Assembly (NCBI GenBank): GCA_039105265.1
Contig: JAPFFF010000034.1
Span: 248,001-312,000, forward strand
DNA length: 64,000 nucleotides
Direction of reading: 5' to 3'
Source of the DNA: Tritrichomonas musculus
Taxonomy: Eukaryota > Parabasalia > Tritrichomonadida > Tritrichomonadidae
The position numbers and the translations under genes were made by a program. Under the pieces are notes generated by a model, which was not told where the DNA came from, searched no databases, and saw nothing but the letters and a program-made list of their open reading frames with translations. How positions within the stretch are numbered: the first letter of the stretch is position 1; every line of letters starts with the position of its first letter. Below, in pieces: positions 40,567 through 50,382 of the stretch.

Positions 40567-42645
40567 TTAGTTTGCATCATTTTCTGGATGGATTCGGTGA
40601 TGGTGGTGGAATCGTTCTTCAGTTGAACGCATGTTGGATAGAGATGATGAATTTTGTGTATATCCAGTGAAGTCAGTTGAGTATCTTGAATCATATTCAC
40701 CCCATGTGAAGTCGCAGTAATCACCAGATGGATCATCAAGGTTTATGCCACGGCTTTGAGTAACTTCGGTTTCGGTTTCAGTCTCAGTTGGAGGAATAGT
40801 TTCAGTTTCGGTCTCAGTTGGAGGTAATGTTTCAGTTTCAGTTTCAGTTGGAGGTAATGTTTCAGTCTCAGTTGGTTGAATTGTTTCAGTTTCTGTCTCC
40901 TGTTCAGTTAATTCTTGTGTGCTTTGAACTGGAGTCTCTTCAACAGCACGTTGAGCAACTGGTGGCTGATCCTCGTTAAGAACATCAATTCCTAAATAAA
41001 CACGTCCTGCCTTCTTCTTCTTAAGGCAAACATCCTCTTGGTAATCGATGTGAGTGCCGATTGGCCAATTACGGAGTGGTAATTCAACTTCGTTCATCAT
41101 TTTGTCACCATTGTGTCTTGCTGATTGATTCGCCATGTTAACAACGAGTGCATCGCTGTTCCAATCTTTGGAGTGTAATTCGAATGTTTGGTTCCAAACA
41201 GGATTCAAATCGTGGTTGATTGCTCTTGTTCTTTTAAGGCTGTTTGGATCTTCCTTCAATTGCAAAGTAAGGTAAGGATCAGTTGTTTGTGTATCTTGCT
41301 TCCTAAGTTTCTCTCCTTTTATTGCGTGAACGATGACTTTGCATGGTTGTGCAACTGAAATGTCTCTTTCTCGGGCTTCTGCAGCTGATCCTTCATTGAG
41401 GACATATTCGTAATGGATGTTGCCAGCATCTTTGTTCTTAAGGTTTACGCTGTTGTTGAAGACTTGTCTTTGTCCTATTGGAACACTTGAAAGAGGGATT
41501 GATTGTTCATTCATCATTCTGTCGTCCTTTTTGAGATCTTCATCCCAAAGGTTGACGAGTAAAACGTCATTCTTGATATCTGGAACATCGAGTGTTAAGT
41601 CTTCATTCCAGACTGGATTGCAGTTGTTTGAAATGACTTGTGTTTTGACTTTTGAATCCGATCGTCCTTTAAGTCCAAATGTCATGTAAGGATCGGATTT
41701 TCCAGCAGTGTCCATCTTCTTAAGATTTGTTCCGTTAACTGCACGAATCTTCAAGTGTCCTGGATGAGCGCCATATGATTGGCCGAGTTGAGCATCTCTT
41801 GATTGTATTGCTGATCCATTTCCATCGCCCGGTAAGAAGTTGATTTCGAAGTGAAGTCTTCCTGCGTCTTTCTTCTTTAAATTGATGTTCTGATTGAAGA
41901 CATAATGCTCACCAATTGGATGGTCTCTTAAAGGAATCTCAATTCTGTCCATCATTTTGTCATCTTTCTTGATATCTTCATCGAGCATGTCGACCTCGAG
42001 TACATCGGCGTTTCTGTTGAATGAATAAAGGCTCAATTCTTCGTTCCAAACTGGGTTCTTTGTGTTGCTGATGATTTGTGTCTTGACCGTTGATTCTTTC
42101 TTGTCTTTCAGGCGGAATCTTAGATATGGATCTGACTTGCCAACAGTGTCCATCTTCAGGACATCACTTGCATCGAATGCTTTGATTTGAATGAGGCATC
42201 CATTGGTTCCATCGACACCTCCAAGGTTGACTGCACGCTCAGAAACGCCCGATGCGTATCCTCCTGCTGGGAATGCTTGCACTTCGAAGACTAATTTACC
42301 AGCGTTCTTCTTCTTTAGTTTGATATCGATTTCCTTTCGATCAACTGGTCCGCCAACTGGCCATGAATTTACTGGGTATTGAAGTTCATCCATCATTTTG
42401 TCATCCATTTTGATATCTTCATCGTACATGTTGATCAATAGCATATCATTTGGATCTGTGGCAGTGATATCAAATTCTTGGTTCCAGACTGGGTTGGAAT
42501 TGTTACTTATTATTTGGGTCTTTTGATAGTCTTTCTTGTCTTGGCTCTTTAATCGAAGTGTGACATAAGGATCTGATTTACCGCCAACATCCATTTTGAG
42601 GACATTTCTAGCTTCGCAGATTTTAATATGAAGACGAGTTGCCAT
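40567..42645 (-). CDS. Protein with four tandem C2 domains and Thr/Glu-rich tail
   Basis: 692 residues. Four C2 domains start near residues 3, 150, 290 and 435. Each has the Ca2+-loop patterns KMD..GKSDPY and DEDIKKDDKMM, then W.IG/VG and KLKKKNAGKL. These domains bind membranes in a calcium-dependent way. The fourth keeps TDPYLTLQL, but its second loop reads NMANQSARHNGDKMM without the acidic cluster, so it may not bind calcium. A low-complexity tail of TETET/PPTETETE repeats (about residues 585-640) and a His-rich end follow. No signal peptide or membrane span, so probably cytosolic. An initiator lies 11-17 bases upstream of the ATG. Confidence 0.88.
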   Translation of the reverse strand: MATRLHIKICEARNVLKMDVGGKSDPYVTLRLKSQDKKDYQKTQIISNNSNPVWNQEFDITATDPNDMLLINMYDEDIKMDDKMMDELQYPVNSWPVGGPVDRKEIDIKLKKKNAGKLVFEVQAFPAGGYASGVSERAVNLGGVDGTNGCLIQIKAFDASDVLKMDTVGKSDPYLRFRLKDKKESTVKTQIISNTKNPVWNEELSLYSFNRNADVLEVDMLDEDIKKDDKMMDRIEIPLRDHPIGEHYVFNQNINLKKKDAGRLHFEINFLPGDGNGSAIQSRDAQLGQSYGAHPGHLKIRAVNGTNLKKMDTAGKSDPYMTFGLKGRSDSKVKTQVISNNCNPVWNEDLTLDVPDIKNDVLLVNLWDEDLKKDDRMMNEQSIPLSSVPIGQRQVFNNSVNLKNKDAGNIHYEYVLNEGSAAEARERDISVAQPCKVIVHAIKGEKLRKQDTQTTDPYLTLQLKEDPNSLKRTRAINHDLNPVWNQTFELHSKDWNSDALVVNMANQSARHNGDKMMNEVELPLRNWPIGTHIDYQEDVCLKKKKAGRVYLGIDVLNEDQPPVAQRAVEETPVQSTQELTEQETETETIQPTETETLPPTETETETLPPTETETETIPPTETETETEVTQSRGINLDDPSGDYCDFTWGEYDSRYSTDFTGYTQNSSSLSNMRSTEERFHHHHRIHPENDAN

Positions 42646-42655
42646 ACTTTTAATA

Positions 42656-42662
42656 AAAATGA
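42656..42662 (-). promoter_or_regulatory. Initiator TCATTTT of the C2-domain gene
   Basis: TCATTTT on the minus strand; the A+1 at 42660 is 15 bases upstream of the ATG at 42645. Confidence 0.6.
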
Positions 42663-43560
42663 TATGATTTAAGCTTTTACAGTTTAAAGTTTAAATAAAA
42701 ATATCGACTTTATTTAATAAAACTGAAATATCCCAATAAAATAAAGTTTCGATAAAAAAACTTACATTTTTTATATTTATTATAATGTGGTACTTCTTAT
42801 ATTTAATATAGTTTTAAATTTTATATTAATAATATTAATATATAGTCTAATATTATATTTTGAATACAAAAAATTGTATAATCATTGAATAATAGCCTTT
42901 CCAAAAAATATAAATTTTGAAATATATGATTTTAATTCCAGGTTTTTAGATTTTAAATATATTATTAAACATAGAATATTATTATAAATATTAATAATTC
43001 ATTAAAAATATAAATTAAAATGTTTTTTAACAGTATATTTTAAAAATATAAAAATAATCAGTTTAAATAATTTATTTTATTTAACAAATTTGAATGAAAT
43101 ATTTATAATTTTAAATAATTGAAAGAGGATATACGTTATCGATTCAAAATTCTTTTAAAAAATGAAATTTTCTTTATTCAATTTCAATATGTATTCAAAT
43201 TTCTAAATATTATATTATAAAGTATATAATAGGTTTTATTTTACGAATTTGGGAAAGAAATTGAATCGTTAGCAGATTTTTATGAGAATAATTCTCAAAT
43301 GAACCAAAAGTTTTCTTCGATTCTATTCTTTTCATAATGCTCTGTTTAAATATTCTTCAATTCAAAATATATTGTTTCCATAAATGTATAAAAACATGAT
43401 TTTTAGCTACTTGATATAAAAAACACATTTAATTGATTTATTAATAATACTTATCCTTTTAAATGAATTATCAAATCTTTCTATATCTAAACTTTGATAA
43501 TACTTCACCAAAAAATAGCAATAACGAATAAATTTACTGTTTTAAGTATAATAATAAGAA
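42663..43560. other. AT-rich spacer
   Basis: No reading frame or repeat recognised across about 900 bases. Confidence 0.5.
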
Positions 43561-43632
43561 AGCTTCGTGGTCCAAAGGATAGGGCAAGCGCTTTCTAGGC
43601 GCTAAGATGTAGGTTCGATTCCTGCCGGGGCT
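43561..43632 (+). tRNA. tRNA-Arg (anticodon TCT)
   Basis: A 72-base cloverleaf. The acceptor pairs AGCTTCG with CGGGGCT (with G-U pairs). D stem GTCC/GGGC. Anticodon stem AGCGC/GCGCT with loop TTTCTAG, giving TCT. T arm GTAGG-TTCGATT-CCTGC. There is no intron and no encoded CCA. A run of Ts directly after it fits a Pol III terminator. It reads AGA codons. Confidence 0.93.
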
Positions 43633-43805
43633 ATTTTTTTGCATTTTTTCATTTGATGACTTTCAAATAAGTCAAAATATTATTGGCTTCAACCATTATT
43701 TTAAGTCAGGAAAAAATGAAGAAATAAAATAATTTTAAAAAGAATCTAAAATCATGACTTAAAAAATTCATCATCACTTGATTTTACCAAATTCTGGTAA
43801 TAATA

Positions 43806-45291
43806 CAGTTGCTTCACTTTTGTAACGATAAAACCCACTTTTGTAACGAAAAATGTAACCACCAAAATTTTTAAAAATTTTATCACATAACTTTTTTAGT
43901 TTAATTTTCACTTTCGTAACGAAAAATTTCACTTTCGTAACGAAATTATTATAAATTCATTTTAACCAAAAAAGAGAGAAGGCACGAACAAAAAAGCATG
44001 CTAACAGTTGTTTACTAATACGAAATTTGAACTTTTTGGCTTTTCAATTGCGAAATAAAATCATGAGCCAAATATGCCAAATATACTCATTTAAAATAAT
44101 CTGAAGCGCAAAAATCAATCATACTACTATTTCCTTTACTTAGTAAAGTATATTTCAAAGCAAATTGATTTCGAATTCAATTTTTTTTTAAAAAGCATTT
44201 GCTAATTATCATTCAATTACCTTATTGACGGCTCATTTAAGATGATTTTTTTGGAAATGTTTGTTGTTATTATTGTTTTTAAAGTTAAAATCAATAAAAT
44301 TTAAAAAACAATAATAAATTTAAAATCAATAATACCAAAAGAAGAAGTTTTATCATGACAGTCTTCTTGTGTTAATTTTTTTCTCCTTGAGAAATGATAG
44401 TACACAGTGGACATCATTTTAAAAAATAAAAATTTTCACTTTTTCATTGGTTTATGATTTGAAAAAGTTTGAGCATTTTATTTCTATAAAAAAATAAGAA
44501 TATCTATGATATTTTTAAATTAAATTCATTTTAAAATTAATTTTAATATTTATTACATTCATTCATTTTATTTTTATCCATTTTTATTTGCTCTTTTGGC
44601 GTTAAAACGTAAAAAAAGAATGACATGTGATATAAAAAGACAAAATGATAGGAAAAATGATAGAAAAAATGATAGGAAAGATACTTTATTATTATTATTA
44701 TTAAAAATTAAAAACGTTTCTATGATTAGCAAAATACTATTGACTATTTAATCATTTTGCATTTTTTATATTATAAATATCTTTTAAGTATTATAATAAA
44801 ACTTCTTCTTTTATTTAAAAACAATAATAACAACAAACATTTCCAAAAAAATCATCTTAAATGAGCCGTCAATAAGGTAATTGAATGATAATTAGCAAAT
44901 GCTTTTAAAAAAAAAATTGAATTCGAAATCAATTTGCTTTGAAATATACTTTACTAAGTAAAGGAAATAGTAGTATGATTGATTTTTGCGCTTCAGATTA
45001 TTTTAAATGAGTATATTTGGCATATTTGGCTCATGATTTTATTTCGCAATTGAAAAGCCAAAAAGTTCAAATTTCGTATTAGTAAACAACTGTTAGCATG
45101 CTTTTTTGTTCATGCCTTCTCTCTTTTTTGGTTAAAATGAATTTATAATAATTTCGTTACGAAAGTGAAATTTTTCGTTACGAAAGTGAAAATTAAACTA
45201 AAAAAGTTATGTGATAAAATTTTTAAAAATTTTGGTGGTTACATTTTTCGTTACAAAAGTGGGTTTTATCGTTACAAAAGTGAAGCAACTG
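43806..45291. mobile_element. Foldback element with about 475-bp terminal inverted repeats
   Basis: The left arm starts CAGTTGCTTCACTTTTGTAA and the right arm ends with its reverse complement. The arms run about 43806-44281 and 44817-45291 and are almost identical by eye. A further matching block (aaagaagaagttttat) lies inward after a roughly 60-base gap. TA flanks both ends (43804-43805 and 45292-45293), as for Tc1/mariner-type insertion. Four subterminal copies of CACTTTYGTAACGA sit in each arm. The central 0.5 kb holds no gene, so it is non-autonomous. Confidence 0.85.
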
Positions 45292-46137
45292 TAAAAAAAC
45301 AAGGGATCAACTCAAATATAGTTAGTCTTTTCTGAAGAAGATTTGTTTTTTCAATTATTTTATTTAGATTATTTTTTCTGAATGATTTCCACTTTTTGAA
45401 GGTTCTTCAGAAAAGACTAACTATACTTTAGATAGGGGATACAACGATAGGAAACTTTCTGAAAATTCATTCAAATTTTTTTGTTACTATACTATTTTTT
45501 AAAAAATATGATAAATTAAATATGGACTTATAAATAAAAATGAATTATGGGTAGCCTTTACTTTTTTCACATCACAAATGCTTTAACGTAATTTTTTAAC
45601 GTTCTTATTTTTTCCCAATACTTTTTTTTTTGTATTCGGGTTTTTTAATTGAATCCCTCTTGTTTTTCGAAATAATATCAAGTTTTCAAATTATATTATT
45701 TAATAAAAGTCTATAAATCTCAAAATACTTGGTTTTTTATATCAATATTAGTAGATAAAATAAAAATAATTTTTTTTTAAAAAAAATTCGTTTTATTGTA
45801 GGTAGGCAGGCATGAAAATATAATATATTGCATTATTTGTTTTATTTAAAATATATTGTATCTAAATACATATAAAAATAATATTTATTTGTTAATATTT
45901 CATAATTTGATACGAATAACTAAAAATACCTTCCAAAAAAACAAATCGTATATAAACAACCATAAGAATCTAAAAAATAGTTACTTTTAATGCTGCAGAA
46001 TTGGGTGCAAGAATTTGCTTTCTTTTTTTGTAAAAAAAAAAAAAAAAAAAAGACGTTTAAAAAGAATGACGTTAAAATTGCGATAAAAGACGTTAAAATA
46101 AACAATTGTTTATTTTTTGGGAAATGATTATTTAATT

Positions 46138-46144
46138 TCATATT
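46138..46144 (+). promoter_or_regulatory. Initiator TCATATT of the hAT transposase
   Basis: Host-type initiator whose A+1 is 14 bases before the ATG at 46154, so the transposon carries a promoter element recognisable by the host. Confidence 0.5.
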
Positions 46145-46153
46145 TTATTCTAA

Positions 46154-47998
46154 ATGGATGATGTCATGAACTTGCAGGATGTACCAAACATGGACGGATT
46201 TGCAATGGTGAAAGTGTGCATCAAATTTGGGAAAATATATCAAAAAACCAGTGAATGCCTTGTAGTCGACAAAAAGAAACTACCTCAGATATATAAAGAT
46301 GACCAATTCTTCTTTCTTAAATATGGGGAAAAAGCACCAACAATTTATTGGCTAATTTTGAACAACAAAAAGTATTATCATAAGTTTTATTGTTCATCAT
46401 GTAATGATGTCTATAATGGTGAAGGATCTAATGTCCATTCTCATATATCTACCTTCAAACATAAAACAGCATTAGTTCCAAAAAGGTTTAATCCATTAGA
46501 TTCATATATATTATGGTCTTTAAAGCATTGTGTTTCTTCAAATTCCATGAAAGATGATCTTTTTCATTCATTTGTAGAGCAAACAGTAACATTTGATGCT
46601 GTTAAAAAGCGAATGGAAGAAATGTATAACTGTCTCATTCAGAAAATTTCTACAATTTTACAAACAATAGAAAAATTAGTTGTTATTGCCGACGGTTGGA
46701 CGGATAAAAGATGCCGTCGTTATTTAGGAATTGCTGTTCGATACTTTCAAAATGGAACAATTCATCACATCTTTTTAGGTTTGGCAGATATTATTGATAT
46801 TCATCACACCTCAGAAGCAATAGCTGATTCTATTTTTAAACATCTTGCTATTTATAAAGTCCGAAAAGAACAGATTATTTCATTGTGTACCGATTCAGCG
46901 CCAGTAATGATTCGAACGGCAAAGATAATGAAAGTTTGTTGGGATCAATGCTTCATCCACACTTTTAATAAAACAGTTGAAGAGTTTATTAAAACAAACA
47001 AAGATATGTCAAACATTTTACATAAAGCAAATCTTGCAACGAAAAAAGAGGTTTTTGTTTCATTCCTTGAGATGAAACATGCACCTATTTCAAGCATAAA
47101 AACTTATTCAGAAACACGTTGGATGTCATGTGCAGAAACTTTTAATTCCATTGTGATACTAAAAGATTATATTATCGAATATAATGAAACAGGTCATGAA
47201 GCATTACTTACCAAAGATGAGCTGGTTTTTGCTGAAACAATTCAACCTTACATTGAACAATTGAATGAGGCATACGAACTATTATTAAATCAAGAAACAT
47301 GCGTTTTCTCATCGATATTTTTTAGAGTAATTAGCACAATTGTAAAGCTTATATATACCATTGATGCTGAGTGTCCGCTTGTATCTTTCCAGGATTTCAA
47401 ACAATTGATATTTAAAAAATTTCTTAATCCATCAGAAAAGCCTTGCCGTTTAATTATAAACTCGATGATTCTCGATAAATCGCATAAAATTCCTGATTGG
47501 TTTTTAGATTCTGAAGAGTATGAGTTGTCTGTTAACTTGCTGCAAGCTGAAATTGATAAATTAAAGCAGAAAGAAAGTGAAGTCGAACATCATGAAACTG
47601 AAAATCAAACAAATCAAGTAGTAATTTCAAAAGGATACGATATAAACAAGAGTTTTGAAGAAAATATGCGCAGTGAGCATTCCGATGAAAGTTTATCTGA
47701 CACTGATTATAGTGAATTAATTAACTTTTTGAATAGAAAAAAAACTAAAAAATGCTTTATTGATTTCTGGACTTCTGAAAAAACAAGAAATCAATATCCA
47801 ACTTTATATAAATATACTAATGATTTAATGATGCATTCGTTTACTACATTATACATTGAGAGATGCTTTTCGCAATGCAAAAGAATTTTAAATAATGATC
47901 GACTTACCACCACAAAAGAAAATTCTTCAATGCTTGCAACTATGAAATTAAACTTGGATTTATTATATTCAATATGCAGTTTGGGCAACAATCTCTGA
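46154..47998 (+). CDS. hAT-family transposase
   Basis: 614 residues, normal for the family. It cuts and moves the surrounding element. A BED-like zinc finger lies at about residues 77-105 (FYCSSCNDVY ... HSHISTFKH). The RNase H-like core begins near 176 (LVVIADGWTDKRCRRYLGIA), with a second acidic residue in SLCTDSAPV (about 253). The C terminus (about 545-605, TTLYIERCFSQCKRILNNDR) is the hAT dimerisation region, although the usual W is replaced. A long helical insertion separates the core parts. The frame has no stop or shift. It starts at the first ATG after an initiator. Confidence 0.9.
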   Translation: MDDVMNLQDVPNMDGFAMVKVCIKFGKIYQKTSECLVVDKKKLPQIYKDDQFFFLKYGEKAPTIYWLILNNKKYYHKFYCSSCNDVYNGEGSNVHSHISTFKHKTALVPKRFNPLDSYILWSLKHCVSSNSMKDDLFHSFVEQTVTFDAVKKRMEEMYNCLIQKISTILQTIEKLVVIADGWTDKRCRRYLGIAVRYFQNGTIHHIFLGLADIIDIHHTSEAIADSIFKHLAIYKVRKEQIISLCTDSAPVMIRTAKIMKVCWDQCFIHTFNKTVEEFIKTNKDMSNILHKANLATKKEVFVSFLEMKHAPISSIKTYSETRWMSCAETFNSIVILKDYIIEYNETGHEALLTKDELVFAETIQPYIEQLNEAYELLLNQETCVFSSIFFRVISTIVKLIYTIDAECPLVSFQDFKQLIFKKFLNPSEKPCRLIINSMILDKSHKIPDWFLDSEEYELSVNLLQAEIDKLKQKESEVEHHETENQTNQVVISKGYDINKSFEENMRSEHSDESLSDTDYSELINFLNRKKTKKCFIDFWTSEKTRNQYPTLYKYTNDLMMHSFTTLYIERCFSQCKRILNNDRLTTTKENSSMLATMKLNLDLLYSICSLGNNL

Positions 47999-48793
47999 AA
48001 AATGTAAAATAAAATTATAAATGATTTCGAGTTTAGATGATTTCTTATTTTTTTCAAAGAATAGTTAAAAGATTAAGAAAAAAAAGGATATAATATTAAT
48101 AAAAATCATTAATGACAAAAAAGTAAAAAAAAAATGTAACATATCAAAAATGTGATATTTTAAAATCGTATTGCACGATACCACCGTAATATCATATGAA
48201 ATAATTACTTGATATTGGCTTTTAATAGCAAAATGAAATTAGGGATCAGTTAAATTAGAAGACATAATCAAAACTGGCATGTAATTATTTTAAAAAAAAA
48301 GCTTTAATGAGAAAATAACGAAATTGTTCATGATTTACGATTAAAAATCAGGAAATTTTCTTTGATTTCTTGAAAGATCTTGGAATTATTTATGAATTGC
48401 CAAAATAGTTAATAAAAAGAAACAAACTGATATCATAATTGCAAATAGTCCAGAAATCTTGATCGATGTTTGCTTGGTTTGCGCATGGGATGCTGATAAA
48501 TAATTGGTTTAAACGATAATTTTATAAGATGGTCAAACATTTAACCTTTGAATAATCCATTTTAAAAAAAATCATATTTCACATTATAAAATTATATTAT
48601 ATGATAAATAAATAATTACTTTATTTATACAAAGAATATTTTTAAGATTGTGACTTTTTTTCAAAGATATGGTTATTTTATGCATTTAATTTTTTCAATT
48701 AAAAATACATTGTACAAACCTTGTATTTTTTCTATCGTTTTTTGTAGTACAAGGTTGGTACAAAAAGTGAAGTCTAATTATGGGCTGGTTTTG

Positions 48794-49722
48794 GAAAATA
48801 TCTGTCAGAAGTCGAGATATCACTTTCATTTTTTCTGAGACTCTGTTCGAGCATTTTGGAAAATTCTTTTTGATTATATTTTATACTACCGTAATGACAT
48901 TAATATATTCCAAAATGCTAATTATGATTTTACAAACGCAATAAATAGAGTAATTTATATATCATCTTGATGTATAGATAATTTGATATAAAATTTTGAA
49001 GAATGTTATAAATTAGGTTTATTTATAATAATAAAATAATATTAATATGAAATATGAAATTAAATTGCATTTTAATTTTGGATATATTAGTAAAATATTA
49101 AGATGTACAAATACTTTTAATAAAATCATTTTGAATATATAAAAAATATGTTTATAAAAAAAGGATTTTTTCGAAACAGTTTTGAAAATTATGTCAATAT
49201 ATTAACTAAATTTTATGAATATGTTAAATATATTTTATTAATATTGGGTAAAATAATCATATTCGTCTTAAATATTCAAATATAAATGTATTTGTGTTGA
49301 AAAAAATTTTCAATAATAAATTATCAATATTTTTCAATGTCTATAATATTTTATTCAAAAATTGATAAGCAAAAACAATGGTTTCAATAGGACTAAAAGT
49401 CTATTTGAATCAATCTCACATTTTTTCTTAATAATATTTGAAAAATATGATTTTTTAGCAAAATAATAAGCATTAGGTTTTATTTTAAAACTTACAAGAT
49501 GAAAATTTTTTAAAATCAAACAGACCTTCACAAATTTTGCATGCGATATCTCGACTTCTGACAGTTTATATCCATTAAGAAGATAGCGTTTATATTTATG
49601 ATATATTTTATATGATAAACAGCATATTTAAAATTGTTTTTATTAGAAAAAACAAATATTATAAATCAAACAGACTTTCACAAATTTTGTAAGTGATATC
49701 TCGACTTCTGATAGACATTTTC
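48794..49722. repeat. Inverted repeat pair inside the hAT 3' region
   Basis: 48794-48825 contains gtcagaagtcgagatatcac. Its reverse complement, with few differences, recurs at 49691-49722, and a shorter copy lies at 49545-49564. The two inverse copies at 49.5 and 49.7 kb also share upstream text (aatcaaacaga, ttcacaaattttg). It may be a further MITE inside the transposon or transposase-binding repeats. No clear target duplication seen. Confidence 0.6.
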
Positions 49723-49861
49723 TTATCAAAGAGGTATCATTCGATTTATTAAAGTTCTCTTAATTTATATTTCCTGTTTTTAATAATTTTTATTAGGGCG
49801 TAAATATAGTGTCACTTTTTTATCGTTGCATCCCATATTACTTTAGTTGATCCAAAACAAG

Positions 49862-50382
49862 CACTAGCATATTATTTATATTGAACACTCTTTTGCATCA
49901 TTTTTTTTTTATGTGAAATATACAAATTTTTAATAAAATTTTTAATATAATCTTGTCTCGTTTTGCATTGAATTAAACCGCATTTTTAAAAATGACTCAT
50001 TTTAAATGAGCTGATCATCAACTCAAATAAAATCAATTAAAAAGTTATTTTGGGAATTCATTTATAATAATGATCAGAGCTTTTTTTTTATTTGAATAAT
50101 GATTTATATCAATTTTTTTATGTTTCATTTATCATCTGATATTGATTAAATTAATTACCAAATAATTCTTTTAAAATGTCAGAATAGTAAAAAATAGATA
50201 ATCAAATATGAATAACATTGAATTCTTAAACTTTAATATAGAAAAAAGACTGATGATAATAATTCATTTGTTTGATAAAACTATATTTTTCCTCAAAAAA
50301 GAAAAATCTTATGATAACAACTCCCAATTATTTTAAGAGCAAAGAAAATCAAAAAAAAAAAAAAAAAAAAAAATTAATTTAT
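49862..50382. other. AT-rich spacer
   Basis: No gene found. A run of more than 20 As sits at about 50351-50373, next to the Sel1 gene's 3' end. Confidence 0.45.

Larger units (their letters stand above)
45432..49838 (+). mobile_element. hAT transposon, 4.4 kb, with exact 8-bp target duplication
   Basis: The 8-base duplication TACTTTAG flanks the element at 45424-45431 and 49839-49846. Termini ATAGGGGATACAACGATA and the complement of ATATGGGATGCAACGATA match at 16 of 18 positions. It carries one transposase gene (46154-47998) and 1.8 kb of non-coding DNA on the 3' side. Both ends and the transposase frame look intact, so this may be a recently active autonomous copy. Confidence 0.88.
45304..49853. 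mobile_element. Small palindromic MITE split by a hAT transposon
   Basis: The outer element is about 135 bp in two pieces, 45304-45431 and 49847-49853. Its ends are GGATCAACT and AGTTGATCC. The arms (tatagttagtcttttctgaa and its complement) face each other around a short loop. The exact 8-base duplication AAAACAAG lies at 45296-45303 and 49854-49861. The hAT transposon 45432-49838 entered its right arm. Confidence 0.85.

Noticed and set aside
45920-46141. 73-codon minus frame upstream of the hAT transposase
   Set aside because: Runs through a poly(A)/poly(T) tract and overlaps the transposase leader; no family pattern.
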